A stretch of DNA of 64,000 nt from Laguncularia racemosa (GCA_037954665.1 JBBMOL010000149.1:744001-808000); one strand, 5' to 3'; positions 44,648 through 56,900 are shown, numbered from the stretch's first letter. Numbers and translations are program-made. The notes: a model not told the origin generated them from the letters alone.

Positions 44648-46313
44648 TTTGCAAGGGTCTTTGTTGATGTTGAGCTTTTTGTATGGCTTTGTAGGGTGGC
44701 ACTGCGATGGTTGTGTTGTCAATTCGTGGGATTGGTGCTGTGTAGATGGTGTTCATTTTGCATAATGGGATCTTCATGACATGAAACAAGTTGAATCAAA
44801 TTAGACTTAAATCTGGTGCGTATTTGCCAAATTACTTGAGGGGTTTTGAAAGTTGGGTGCTGGAGATCTATTTAAGAAATCGGATCTATTTTAGACGGAG
44901 AATGATAAATTTTGGAGAGATGACATCAGGGTTTCGCCAAAAAATTACCGTAGAGAGAGAAAGCTGTGGTTGGCAACAAATTAGGTGTTTTTCTTATTCT
45001 AAATTCTTCCCTTAGTCAAGCGTGGGGTACTCCTTAGTTGTAGATTTAACGGTAGAATCATGGTAGGAAGTGCCTAGATTATGAAAAGGTGATTCAGAAA
45101 AGGCTAATATTAGACCAAATGTTGAACAGAGTAGCAAACTTCCAAGGCTTGTTTGAAAATGAGAAGATGCTGGCACAAAGTGCCACATGTAAACGCACAT
45201 ATTGACGCATGCGCCTGAACTAGGTCATACCCGTGACCTTCTCGAAGCAAGTCTTAACATTTTAGCCACTAAGTTAACTTCTTATTTATCATTGCAAGCT
45301 ACATGTGTTTTTCATTTAGCATTATGCTGAGCTTCAGCCAGAATTGGCTCAGAATGTAATTGGGGGCCGAAATCAAGCACGAGCTCGACTATTCCCGAAA
45401 CTCCCATTTTGAACTATGAGTCATAAATTGGTTTAGTAAATATGAGAGAATAATTTTTTTCCCCAAAATGAGATCAATTTAGTATAAGTTTGAGTCACGA
45501 CGCACTCATTACTCCGCTTGCAATACAGATTTGAGGTCAAATGGAAGCTAGACTAGACTCAAAAAAATCAAACTAAAAAATAGTTAAATGGTATTTTTGT
45601 ATTTTGAGATTGAAAATTGTTTTTTTTTTAATAGCAAAATATTGTTTCCCTTGAAATTATTTTTCACCCTCAAAATGAATGTCTTTGGAAAAAAAAGAAA
45701 AAGTATATTATTTCTTTTTAAATAATCCTAAACCCCTGCCCAAACAAAAAAAAATCGTAAGAATACAACAGATGAAATGATGTCTTTTAACACTTGATTT
45801 CATGCTTCTTAGAGATTGTGTCTAGAAATCAGGATTTTTCTCCCCACAACTAACACGATTTCACTATGCATATGACCCACAATACCTATTAAACTGATGT
45901 CCTTTGTCTCTTTCCTTCTTCCACGAAAACCACCTCCTTACCTTGATGTAGCTTCTTGGGATGAAAAGCATTGGCTTCCTATAAAAAGTTGCAATTTATA
46001 GCCCTATCTTAATGGATTTTCTGAATGAAAAGAAGTTTTGATGTACTAGCTGTCTTCTTCACCTCAAAGGAAAGCAAATCCCTTTGCTTTATTTTGAAGG
46101 ATTTTGACAAGGAAGAAAGGACAGAGAAGATATGCCAATAATGTTCTGAATCCAGAATTTTCTGTTTTGTTTGTTCCACAATCGCATGTGTTTGAAAATT
46201 AAAAAATTGTATATTAAAAGTTACATGTTTACTTGTTTGCTTATTTGCATGTTTCTCAAAAGTTTTCTATCTCATATCATAATTATTCATGTATAAAATC
46301 AATATTTGCTTAT
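44648..46313. other. Non-coding interval with a possible SINE-like piece
   Basis: No gene seen. The minus strand at 45277-45223 has TAACTTAGTGG and, 33 bases later, CGGGTATGACC, decayed matches to RNA polymerase III A and B boxes, as in tRNA-derived SINEs; no tail or target duplication could be found. The rest is AT-rich with short A runs. The right end is the insertion site of element C (CTTAT, 46309-46313). Confidence 0.5.
45223..45277 (-). other. Weak tRNA-like A/B-box pair (possible SINE head)
   Basis: A-box TAACTTAGTGG (45277 to 45267) and B-box CGGGTATGACC (45233 to 45223) on the minus strand each miss the consensus at two or more positions. It could be a decayed tRNA-derived retroposon or part of an old LTR. 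Confidence 0.3.
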
Positions 46314-47183
46314 TGATATCACGGATTTATCCTTTTATTTTAGATTTGCAGATAAGTATACCTATTAATTCTATAATGTAGTGAATAAAAATATTGAATA
46401 TTGATCCTATAGGAATTACAAGTATTAGTAATTACCCTTTTTCTTATTATCTAATCAACAAAATTAAATAAGTGAATAAAATCAAGAACACATAAACTAA
46501 GTACTGCAATAATCATTAAAAGTGTACTCAAGTATTGAATTTCTTTAAAGTTACTGATGTAATTAACTAATTATTATTAAAATTTGTTATTATATTTTTG
46601 AACTGTGAGAATTACAAAATTGAACTAATAGCTCTTTCGACTCATACTAATTCTTAATTCTAGGTTGATTAATTAGAATCTCTTCCTAATTAAAACCCTT
46701 AGAATTGCATTATATTTGATATATGAATTTAGCTATTAAGTTTGATCATAATTTGGAAGACTTGCATCATTTTATCTTTAGGATTGCATGCAACTTCTTC
46801 TAATCATGCTAGATCTATACTAATATAGAATCTCTCGATCTCTATATAAGAAATCAGATTCCAAATTAATACTTTGATAATATTAAATTGAAAACAATTA
46901 AAAAAACATAATTGAATCACAAGAATGATAAATAACTTATTGAATAATATTTCAAAAAAAATTACATGTTCATTTTAGAGTTTATCATACCTGAGCATGA
47001 AGGAAAATTTAAGTTAGCAACATATTAAATCTAAAAGCAATAATAATAAAAGAATACATAAATAAAAGCATTAAAACTAAAAACTAAAAATCTCTAATCT
47101 AATCTAATCTATCTTCTATCTCTAATCTCTATCTCATCTCTAAACTATCTATCTAATTTTGATTTGCTCTTTCTCATCTTTAT

Positions 47184-48464
47184 GGTTGCATTTGGTTGGT
47201 ATCAAAATTCGGTACTAGATAGGACAATTTTTTTTGTACTCCATTTGGTTGCCATCCATGAAGAAAGTACTGGACAAAAAATCAATATGGTATTGGAAAA
47301 AATGGCAAATTTTTTGTACCGTGTGTAATTCAATACAAAAAAATATGGTATTGGACAAAAAATCATTTTTTTCGAAATCCCTAACTTACCCTTTATACTT
47401 CTCTTTTGCTTGTTTAGCTATTGCTAAACCCATCGGTGCCACTCCTTCACTGACGTTCATTATGGAATCAGCCGCAAGTTCGAACGTCGCCGTCGTCACA
47501 CCATTCCTGATGCCTTGGACAACTTCCAATCGTCGTCATTGTCACACCATTCCCGATGCCTTGGATAACTTCCAGTTACCGTCGTCACACCATTCTCGAT
47601 GCCTTGGACAACTTCCAGTCCCGTCGTTACGTCATTCTTGATGCCTTGGACAACTTCCAGTCGCCGTTATCACGTCGTTCCTGATGCCTTGGACAACTTC
47701 CAGTCACAGTCATCACGCTGTTCCTGATGCCTTGAGGAAATCCGAGCACTTCAATTTGCTCCGTTTCCGCGTCTGTCCGCAGGCTATGACAACTTCCAGT
47801 AGCTATGACAACTACCAACCTAACAATGATGGTAGCAGGCCATCTGCCCTTCTTGATGCCTTGGAAGTTTCTCATGGCTTTGTTGAGGAGTTGGGTGACA
47901 ACTCAAGCAATTGTGATGATGAGTTTGGCCACTCTTCTTTTACTTTTAGGTTGGCAACTTAAGGCACACCCTTTTGGTCGCATATGAGTTATATGGAATC
48001 CCCATGTTTGGAATATAAACGTGGTTTCCTCATCAAACCAAGTTGTACACTATGCTTACAAGATGATGAGGACTGATTTTGCATCTTCAATGCTAATCTG
48101 TTTTCGTTTGAACGCTTGGAAACTATTCTAAACCAAACAAAAATGAGGCCTAGAAGAATATGATGATATGAGGAGAGGAATCCTTTATCTTACAGAAAAG
48201 GCTGGGGCTGTATGTACAACCAAAAGGAGAAAAAAAAAACAATAATAGAAGGCAAAAAACAAATTTACTCTAACAAAAGGGTAAAACTATTAAATTTACT
48301 ATGTTCAATCCAGTACTTTGCAATTCCAAGCACTGGACAACACAAAAATCCTTGTCCAGTACCGAACAAACCAAACGTGGTACAAATTTTTTTTGTCCGG
48401 TCCTTCTTGTTTTGTACTGTCCAGTACTCTTTATCCTGTCCAGTACCAGTAACCAAACACTACC
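47184..48464. mobile_element. Insert H: 1281-bp DNA-transposon-like element in the 3' LTR of C
   Basis: It is absent from the partner LTR, so both ends are fixed by comparison. The ends are imperfect inverted repeats: GGTTGCATTTGGTT at 47184 and, reversed, GGTAGTGTTTGGTT at 48464 (11 of 14 match). TAT flanks both sides (47181-47183, 48465-48467). Subterminal copies of GTACTGGACA or its complement occur at both ends (near 47267, 47345, 48331, 48352, 48417, 48436). The TTTGGTT-type end and a 3-bp duplication suggest the PIF/Harbinger superfamily, though their usual target is TTA or TAA. No transposase is seen. The middle holds a 43-bp minisatellite and a frame of 92 codons at 47684-47962 with no known match. 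Confidence 0.7.
47509..47735. repeat. 43-bp minisatellite inside insert H
   Basis: The word GATGCCTTGGA starts at 47509, 47555, 47598, 47640, 47683 and (as GATGCCTTGAG) 47726, so periods are 46, 43, 42, 43 and 43. A further match at 47855 is exactly 129 bases (three units) on. The unit includes CAACTTCCAGT and a CGTCGTCACACCATTC-like part. Periods are not multiples of three, so frames across it are not selected as protein. Confidence 0.9.
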
Positions 48465-48907
48465 TATATATAGTTGTCGGAATCAACATGGTCACAATCA
48501 GGCTTCAACCCGAGCGTACCTCCTTGCGTGTTGCAATCTATCTAGACGTTGGCTGTTGATATGCCCACAAGCACGGGTGTGTCCATCTCCCCGTGTCGCT
48601 ACTGCATGTTCGATTTCATGCTTTTCTTGCATGACTTCCTTTGCTCTATTTTTGCTTAGACACGATTTCCTTTTTCACGGTTGACACGGCCATGCTCTTA
48701 CAAGTGTTGGATTTTTCACTCTTGTAAATTTGATATTTTTTTCTTCAACTTTCATATAATTATTTTATTAATTCATAGAATATATTTTAAGGCTCTAAAA
48801 TCAAAATAAAGATTGTTTAGGGGTAATATCTATAAAAAATATAAGAAAATTAAATAAAAAGGTTATTATAATTGCTATGAATAATTAGTACTTTATAACC
48901 CTTATCA

Positions 48908-50457
48908 AATTCTCTCACACTTGAGTCTTTGCTTGTGCTCAAACAAAAATAAACCTTTAGAGATCAAGGACAAATTTCTTAAATACTACTTAAACATTTT
49001 ACATCCATGATAAAGTTATTTATCCTTAATATCCTTTTTACTAAATCATATTTAGTATACTGTAAATACTAAAATCAAAGTTTAAAGGTTAATCTATACA
49101 AATCTAAAATTTATCATGCCATTTAAATAAAAATTTACAAACCCAAAATAGTACAAAACATTACTCAATCAAGAAGAAGGTTTTTAGAATTTTGTTTACT
49201 TAATTCAGGTAAATACTTCCCCTTGTTCATCTCTTAAGTACTATGATGTCTAACAAATGCTTTTCTTTATCTATCCCTTGAAAGTCTTTTCTTAATTAAT
49301 TAACTTTTTTTTATAGCAGTATAGAGTAACTTCATTGGTCAGTAAGTCTCAGACTAGATGGTCTTAGGCTACTAGGTTTTGAGATACTTCTTCAAACCTT
49401 TATTAACTCAATTACTTATTTTAATTAGTTCAATTTTCTTAGACTTTTCTTTTGACCCATATAGCGAGCTTTAGGCCGATGATCTCGAGTTTGTCACTCA
49501 AGTCAATATGTGTTATCCCTTGAAGGGCACCTTATAGGTTTAATTGCTTGAGTCAACAAAGTCTATTACTGAACTTTATTTATTAAATTTTTTTAATAAG
49601 AAGAGTCTTCAAAAAGATAAATTTCGTTAAGTTAATTATTCAAAATCATAGTCTTATAAGGATTTCTAGGAAATGGGTATATATCAAAATAAGTTTAAAG
49701 ACTCAAATTCCTAATTCTTGATTAGCAATAAATATCCTTCTAATCTAGAGTTTCTAAATCTAAGTCTAAATAACATGTAATTTTGATTTACGAAGATTTC
49801 ACAATTCAACTCTAATCAAGTATTCTAAGTCCACTAATATAAAGATAAAAATATATCAAGGAAAAACTTTTCAATGATCCACTAAATTATGAATGCAATT
49901 TAAAAAAATTTAATCAAAGTAGTATGTTATGTTACTCCACCCCTACACTTAAACAGTACATTGTTCCTAATGTACAAAATAAAACAGTAAAATAATTAAT
50001 GGGGAAAAATAATAGAATACTTTCATGATAAGGCTGATAAACTTGAAGTGCAATTCTATCTTTTTAAAAGAGAGAGTTCCTAACACGGTTGATGAACATT
50101 GGCATGTAGACTCCTGTGTATCTTCCTTCTTTGTTTCTCTTGTCCTATAATTATACTTTATAATACAAAGATGAAGTGAAATATATATATATATATATAT
50201 ATATTGAAATAACCAAGTGTAACTTAACTAAAAAAAAATTAAATTAAATTAGACTAAATTATAAAACTAAGTTAGTACTTAGGTTGCCTCTTAAGAAGCG
50301 CTGTTGTTTAGCATCGTTGGCTTAATGTTGTTACCACCTTTATTTAGTCAGGGGGACAGTAATTAAATTTCTAGTATTTAACTTTCTTGAATTTTCTTGG
50401 ACCCTTTGGATTGCCACAAATGGGATATTGTTGTATTAGGTCTTTGTGAATACCATC
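48908..50457. other. Non-coding 3' region of element C
   Basis: Between the protease end and the 3' LTR. It holds an AT microsatellite (50181-50204) and the block AAGAAGCGCTGTTGTTTAGC, which I associate with the 3' non-coding part of Athila elements. On the minus strand the bases next to the LTR are AGTGTGAGAGAATT, a weak polypurine tract. No polymerase remnant can be read in any frame. Confidence 0.7.
50181..50204. repeat. AT microsatellite
   Basis: Twelve uninterrupted AT units in the 3' region of element C. Confidence 0.9.
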
Positions 50458-51192
50458 CTACACATAAGTATAATTAAGTAAGTTGGATGCATTCAATGAA
50501 TAAGTGGTACTGCTACTCTTTGGAGGATGTGGGATTATGTTAGACGTTTTGAAAGTTTTTTCTTCATCCCTTATTTTCAAAGTTAATGTGTGATTGCCTA
50601 CATCTATTGCTACCTTAGCAGTAGCTAGGAAAGGGTGTCCTAAAATTAGTGGTACCATTATGTCACCGTCTGTGTCTAAGATTACAAAATCCATTAGGAA
50701 GATAAATGTTCCTACCTCAACCAACACATCTTCAATGATACAAATGGGACACTTAACAGACCTATTAGCTAATTGAATGCTCATCTGTGTTGGTTTAGGT
50801 TTCCCTAATCTTAACTTTTTGAATATATGATGTGGCATTAGATTAATACTAGTGTCTAAATTAGCTAGAGCATCGTTTATTACTAAATTGCCAATGAAAG
50901 ATGGTATAGTAAAACTCCCTGAATCTTTTAATTTCTTTGGAAGTGTGTTTTGTAGAATGGCGGAGTATTCTTCGTTGAGGGTGACTATTGAGACTTCTTC
51001 CAAGTTCTTCTTGTTGGAAAGTAAGCCCTTTAAGAACTTTACATACTTGGACATCTGCAATAAAACCTCAACAAAAGGTAAATTTATATGAAGTTGTTTG
51101 AAAAGTTCTAAAAACTTGTTGTATTGCTCCTCTAAGCATTCTTTCTTTAGTCGAGCTAGGTAAGGAATTTTTGGAACATATTCTTTAATCAT
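50458..51192 (-). pseudogene. Protease domain of element C (long open frame, altered active site)
   Basis: An open frame of 244 codons, the longest plausible one in this element, starts MIKEYVPKIPYLARLKKE. It continues with FLELFKQLHINLPFVEVL, MSKYVKFLKGLLSNKKNLEE, SAILQNTLPKKLKDSGSFTI, FIGNLVINDALANLDTSINL, VLVEVGTFIFLMDFVILDTD and VPLILGHPFLATAKVAIDVG. These are the Athila linker and retropepsin. The active-site loop, normally DLGASINLMP, is NLDTSINLMP: the D-x-G arrangement is gone, so proteolysis is doubtful. The frame is open although gag upstream is broken; it is the C-terminal part of gag-pro, not an independent gene, and the ATG is internal. Confidence 0.8.
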
Positions 51193-52431
51193 TGGGGGCT
51201 ACTCCTTTTCCTTTGGCTTTTTAACTTCCCCTTCAATTTACACTTCTCCTTCATCCATTAGGAAGATTGCCTTCACCCATTTCCTAGGATTGGGTTCTGT
51301 GTTTCCAAGCAGAGTTCCCTAGGGTCTTTTTGAAATCATCTTTGCAATTTGTCCAACTTGATTTTCTAGATTCCAGATTGAAGCATCTTGATTCCTTAAC
51401 AACATTTTTGTAGTTTGGAAGTGTGTTTAAGTGGTTTGAATAAACTTTGCCATTAAATCTTCTAGATTTGGCTTTTGTTTCAATAGGTGATGTGCTTATT
51501 GGAATCAAGGTAGACCATTCTTTTGTTGATTTCCCCAAGAAAAATTGGGATGATTTCTTTAACCCGGATTATAAGTGTTACTATAGGGAATGTTTTAAGA
51601 CCTATTTGGGAGTCTTATAAAATTAGCATGTTCATTAAAACTAGAAACAAATTGTAATTGACCTGGTTGCCATACTATAGACATTTCATCAATTTTCTTA
51701 CTTAATGCTTCGACCTATGTTGCTAAAGCAATAATTGTGTCATCATCATATACTCTTGCTACTCTTAGTTATTTAGCTCTTGACACATTCCATTGGTAGC
51801 TGTTCATGGCCATGTTTTCCATTAAATTCTAGGTCTCTTTAGGAATTTTGTTATGTAAAGTCCCTTCGGTAGCTACATCTATCATTTGCCTAGTAGTTTG
51901 ATTTAGCCCTCTATAGAAAGTCTAAATTTGCATCCACAATGGAAGATTGTGATGTGGGCATCTCCATAGTAGATCCTTATATCTCTCTTATGTATCATAT
52001 AGTGTCTTAAACTCTATTTGAGCATAGGAAGAGATATCTATTTTCATAGTCTTTGCTGGTGGAAAATACTTAGCAAGAAATTTTTTTGCCATCTACTCCC
52101 ATTGAATTATCAAACCCTTAGGAAGAGAATTCAACTATTGTTTAGATCTATTTCGTAAGGAAAAAGGGAAAAGTTATAACCTAATGGCGTTATCTGTAGC
52201 CCCATTGATTTTGAAGGTGTTGTAGATTTCCAAAAAGTTGGCAATGTGTGTGTTTGGATCTTCGTCATGCAACCCATTAAATTGAATGAATTGTTGAACC
52301 ATTTGAATAATATTAGGTTTAATTTCAAAGTTGTTGGCTGCAATTGCAGGCCTAACAATACTTGAATTAGCTCCAAGAAGTGATGGTCTAGTGTAGTCAA
52401 ACATCATTTTCTCCTCTTGATTGTTAGCCAT
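51193..52431 (-). pseudogene. gag: gag of element C
   Basis: Starts MANNQEEKMMFDYTRPSLLG at 52431, then NNFEIKPNIIQMVQQF, HIANFLEIYNTFKINGATDN, then after a shift LFPFSLRN and LNSLPKGLIIQWE, KFLAKYFPPAKTMKIDIS, RYKDLLWRCPHHNLPLWMQ, GLNQTTRQMIDVATEGTLHN, NSYQWNVSRAK, and IALATQVEALSKKIDEM. This is the typical Athila capsid order (FPFSL, LNSLP, KFFPPAKT, CPHHGLP). About ten stops or shifts break it. There is no zinc knuckle, as is usual for Athila. Confidence 0.85.
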
Positions 52432-52615
52432 GTTGATAAATTGGTTATCATCTCAGTCTTGAGACAAAACTCGATATTGATTTGCTCTATGGCATCCCTT
52501 AGGCATAAAGAATAGAAGAAAAACAAAAACTATAGAAAATAGAAACTAATGAAAAATAAGCAATAAAAGAAATAATGATTAGATTAACAAGATATAAGTG
52601 TTCTTAATACCTTAA

Positions 52616-52633
52616 TCCTCGACAATGGCATAA
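52616..52633 (-). other. Decayed primer-binding site of element C
   Basis: The minus strand reads TTATGCCATTGTCGAGGA, against TGGCACTATTGTCGAGGA in element B and the Athila tRNA-Asp site. The TGG needed to pair with the tRNA end is lost. Confidence 0.6.
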
Positions 52634-52639
52634 AAAACT

Positions 52640-53931
52640 TTATATCACGAGTCTATCCTTTTACTTTAAACTTGTAAGCAAGTGCACCTATCGATTCTAT
52701 AGTATAGTGGATAAAGATATCGAGTGTCGATCCCATAAGGATTACGAGTACTAGTAATTACCCTTTTTCTTATTATCTAATTGGAAAAATTAAATAAGTG
52801 AATAAAATTAAGAACAAATAAACTAAGAAAAGCAATAATCATTAAAAGCATACTCAAGTATTGAATCCCCCTAGAATTACTATGTAATTAACTAATTATT
52901 ATTCAAATTTATTATTTTATTTTTGGACCATAGGAATTCCTAAATTGACCTAATAACTCTATCAAATTATACTAATTCCTAATTCTAGGTTGATTAATTG
53001 GAATCTCTTCTTAATTGACCCCCTTAGAATTGCATTATATTTGATCTATGAATTCTGCTATTAGGTTTGACCATAATCCGAAAGATTTACATTGTTGTAT
53101 CTCTAGGATTGTGTACAACTCCTTCCAATCATACTAAATCTATTCTAATATAGAATCTCTCAATCTCTATATAAGAAACCGGATTCCAAATTAATACGTC
53201 GATAATATTAAATTGAAAACAATTAAAAACACAATTGAATCACGAGAATGATAAATAACTTATTGAATAATAATTTAGAAAAATTATATGTTTATTATAG
53301 GGTTCATCATATTTGTGTATAAAAAAAAATTTAAGCTAGCAACACTTAAATCTAAAAACAATAATAATAAAAGAGTGCATAAATAAAAATATTAAAACTA
53401 AAAACTAAAAATCTCTAATCTATTCTAATCGATCTTCTATCTCGTCTCTAAACTATCTATCTAATTTTGATATGCTCTTTCTTGTTTTTATATATAGTCG
53501 TTGGAGTCAGTATGGTCACTATCAGGCTTCAACACGGGTGTGCCTCCTTGCATGCTGCAATATGTCTAGACGGTGGCCTCTAACATGCCCACAAGAACGG
53601 GTGTGTCCATCTCCCCGTGTCACTGCTGCACGTCCGATTACATGCTTTTCTTGCACTGCTTCCTTTGCTCTGTTTTTGCTTGGACATAGTTTCTTTTTTC
53701 ACGGTTGACACGGCCGTGCTCTTCCACATCTTGGATTTTCCACTCTTGTAAATTGGCTATTTTTTTCTTTAACTTTCATATAATTATTTTATTAATTCAT
53801 AAAGTATATTTTAAGGCTTTGAAATCAAAATAAAGATTATTTAAATGTAATATCTATACGGAATATAAAAAAATTAAATAAAAGGTTATTATAATTGCTA
53901 TGAATAATTAATACTTTATAATCCTTATCAA
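52640..53931 (-). repeat. 5' LTR of element C (1292 bp)
   Basis: Aligns with the two parts of the 3' LTR. The inner end is TTATATCACGAG, where the 3' LTR has TGATATCACGG, so the TG has mutated. The outer end is CCTTATCA. Near 53490-53720 it has the segment CACGGGTGTGCCTCCTTGC, with CGGGTGTGTCCATCTCCC repeated nearby. The 78-codon frame at 53472-53708 is LTR sequence. Confidence 0.9.
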
Positions 53932-53937
53932 CTTATT

Positions 53938-56900
53938 TTGTATATTTTTTATAATTTTATTTTTTGATGTTTGATTTGATGCCCTTTGTGATGTTGGCGT
54001 TTTTTATTTTTTATTTTTTTTTAAAACTTAGAAATTAGTGTTTTTTTTCCCCTAAAAAATAAGTTTGATGTGCCTAAGTCCATGAAAAGTTTGGAAGCAT
54101 AATCTCAAGGTTGCATGGTTAACCGAAAGTTGGAATTTTTATTGCTTTGATGCTAAACTACGATGTAAAATACGACCTTCATGTAGAACAAACGACTAAA
54201 TATAAATTTTTGGGAGATAAAGATGTCGAGAGGAAACTAAAACATTGAGCTAAAAGTGTTTTGCAATTCCACAACCAATATTATTAATAGTCGATGGAAA
54301 TAAAAAAAGGGCTTAATTGATACATTAGTAGGACATATGGTTAGAACAATTAAAGGATTGCCACAATTAGAACACTCTAATTGATAATTTCGGCAGGGAA
54401 AATATTTTCAATAATCGGTAAATTGTTTTACATTAAAATACTCACAAGAGTAAAAGGAATGATATTCGTTCATCACCTTATTGCCTCCTTCATGCGTAGT
54501 GTTGTAAGAGTATTTATACATGAATACAAAAGTCTATCATGAAAAGAAATTATTTGTAAGGAACAAAATAACTGTCTAAAAGAACTGAATCCCTAATTCT
54601 TTAGGCTTTGAAACATAATATTTGGAATAATGTCAATCTAATTTTAAGATTTGCCGGCGAGAATATACCTTAGAAGCAACATTGTTAGAAGTAGTTGTTG
54701 TTGTTATTTATTTATTTATTTTTTATTGCGCTTGTCTAAAGTTCTACCTTGAAGTGCCTTCAAACTCCATATCATACTGTTAGAAGCAATACCAACTCTT
54801 CTATTAGAACATCTCTCAAAACTAGTAGTCGACTTGTGTTCAAAACCACTAAGCATTCTCCTCGATGAACCAAATATACTTTTGAGTTGAATCCTTTTGA
54901 GGCTTAGATCCTTGTCTTAAAATCTCGACTAGTCTTTTGTTGTATTACCCTTATAGTGGTCTATTCTTGGATTTAGAGCATAACCTTTATTGACTCACCT
55001 TTAACAATTAGAACCTTGATCATACCTACTTGAGCCTGACTTCTTCCAAGGCCTTCTAAAATAAAATTTGGAATTCTAATTCCTACCAAAAATTTTCTTA
55101 AAAGCAAGAGTTTTTCTTAAAAATTGGTTTTCTAATAATTAAGGCTTTTCAAGACTTAGGGTTTTCTCCATATTAAGACTATTTTAGTAAAGTTAACTTT
55201 TTTTAAAAAATTACAAATAGGGTTTTCTTTGACAAAGCTTCCAAAAAGAAAATGAAAAAAAAAAAGAAAATTTTGAAAAATCATAAAAATAATTTTTTTT
55301 TTGAAACTAGAAAAAAATATTTAAAGAATTTTTTAAAATAAATAAAAAGAATTACAACGGTTTGATCCGAATAGTGGATATGTAAACATCTTTTGGATCG
55401 ACCATAAGTAAATTAATGATAAAATTTTCATAAAATTGATAATAACTTTTTTTCTTCTTTTTTTCATGGTGATTAAACTTCATTTTTTTTATTAAGTTTT
55501 ATTTTGCATGCTTTAATTGATTTTTTTTTGGGAATATCAATTTTGATTAGGTTGTTATTTGTATTTTTCTTATTTTTTTTTAAATGAAAGTGAATCCTCT
55601 AGTTGGAAAGTTTTACGTGGTATCCATTTAGAGTTTTAAAAGAGTTAGTTCTTAGATCCCCACATCTTTTATTTTTCTTTGACTAATTGCTAGGTTAAGA
55701 TCATTTCATCCATTTAATACTAATTTTAGTTTTTCCTTCCAGCTTCAATTGGAGGTGACTCTACACAAATATTTATCAAAAGGTTTTTAAAACAAAAATA
55801 TATTTCCTAAGTTTTTGCCGAATAATTTATACTAAATGCTCTGGGTTGATCACAAATTAAGATTAAGGAGAAAAAAAGAAGAAGAAATATTTTGTGCTTA
55901 AGACATTCGAATGTAAGTATATTAGATTTCATGTTATATGGCGAAATTGAAAGGTGTCGATAAAAGCAATTTCTTATAACACTTGTACAAATTGATTTCA
56001 TTTTGTTCGGATGATTAAAAAAGATCACGTTCCTAATATAAAATGAATTGAAAAATACAAGTGAAAATTTTATTGCATGTTGGTCCCGAAAATGGTAAGC
56101 TTTACAACTTGCTGCTTAAAGGCCAGGGGGTCATCCATCCAAGTGCATGTAGGCATGAAGCTCGCTGGATTCGAGCATGAAAAGGCAGTGACACAACACG
56201 AGGTACTCCAGCTAGTAGCAGGACTATAAACATGTCTCGTCTTAGCATATCCCTCAATGTCGCTGCTGGCATCAATTTATACTAACGCTTCAGCTAATGA
56301 ATGCCCGGGGTCACTCAACAATCACATGATTAATGAACAATTTTAGAAAACTTTATAAAACTAGCAAACGAAAATTATCATGTAAAATAATAATTGTCGA
56401 GCTTTCCACAGCTAATTGATCAATTGACCTTTATATTTATATATATATATATATATATATTAAGTACTTTATTTAAAGTCTTTAGTTAGAACTTTTTTGT
56501 CTTCAAAGATCTCCTTACTTTATTTTTTATTATTAAGAAAAGTCACTAAATATCACTTTAACACTGTTTTTTTTTTAGATTTTAAGAGCCAAGCATGATG
56601 ATATGAAGCTCATATCATTCTACGAAAGTACACTTTTATAGGTGTTATTGTATCTGTAAAAGTGTAAAGCATATCTTAGTAGGAAGATTTTAGCATTAAA
56701 AATTAAAAGAATATATCATTAAGTACAAGTTATTCCTATAACCAGGATGAAAAAGAAGAAGACTAACAGCGGTGGCTTTTGGTTAAGATTGCGCTCCTAC
56801 ACGTAAAATACATAGGACAAAATGTTTGCACCCTTTTCTAACTCCGCTCACTCTTCTGCATATTGCCTGTTCTTTCTGTTTTGGTTATTGTTCTTCCTTT

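Larger units (their letters stand above)
46314..48907 (-). repeat. 3' LTR of element C, split by insert H
   Basis: 46314-47183 aligns with 52640-53485 and 48465-48907 aligns with 53486-53931. The combined length without H is 1313 bp against 1292 bp for the partner. Start TGATATCACGG at 46314, end CCTTATCA at 48907. Confidence 0.9.
46314..53932 (-). mobile_element. Element C: complete non-autonomous Athila-like retrotransposon (gag-protease only)
   Basis: Minus strand: 5' LTR (53931 to 52640), primer site, gag, protease, about 1.5 kb of non-coding DNA, then 3' LTR (48907 to 46314) which carries insert H. CTTAT occurs at 46309-46313 and at 53933-53937 as a target duplication, one base beyond the CA end on the right. 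Gag and protease are clearly Athila-type, but no reverse transcriptase, RNase H or integrase remains; there is no room for them in the 3.7 kb interior. It must have moved using enzymes of an autonomous relative. After the protease comes the non-coding segment (with AAGAAGCGCTGTTGTTTAGC near 50293) that in Athila elements lies far downstream of pol, so polymerase was deleted in a parent or in this copy. Confidence 0.85.
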
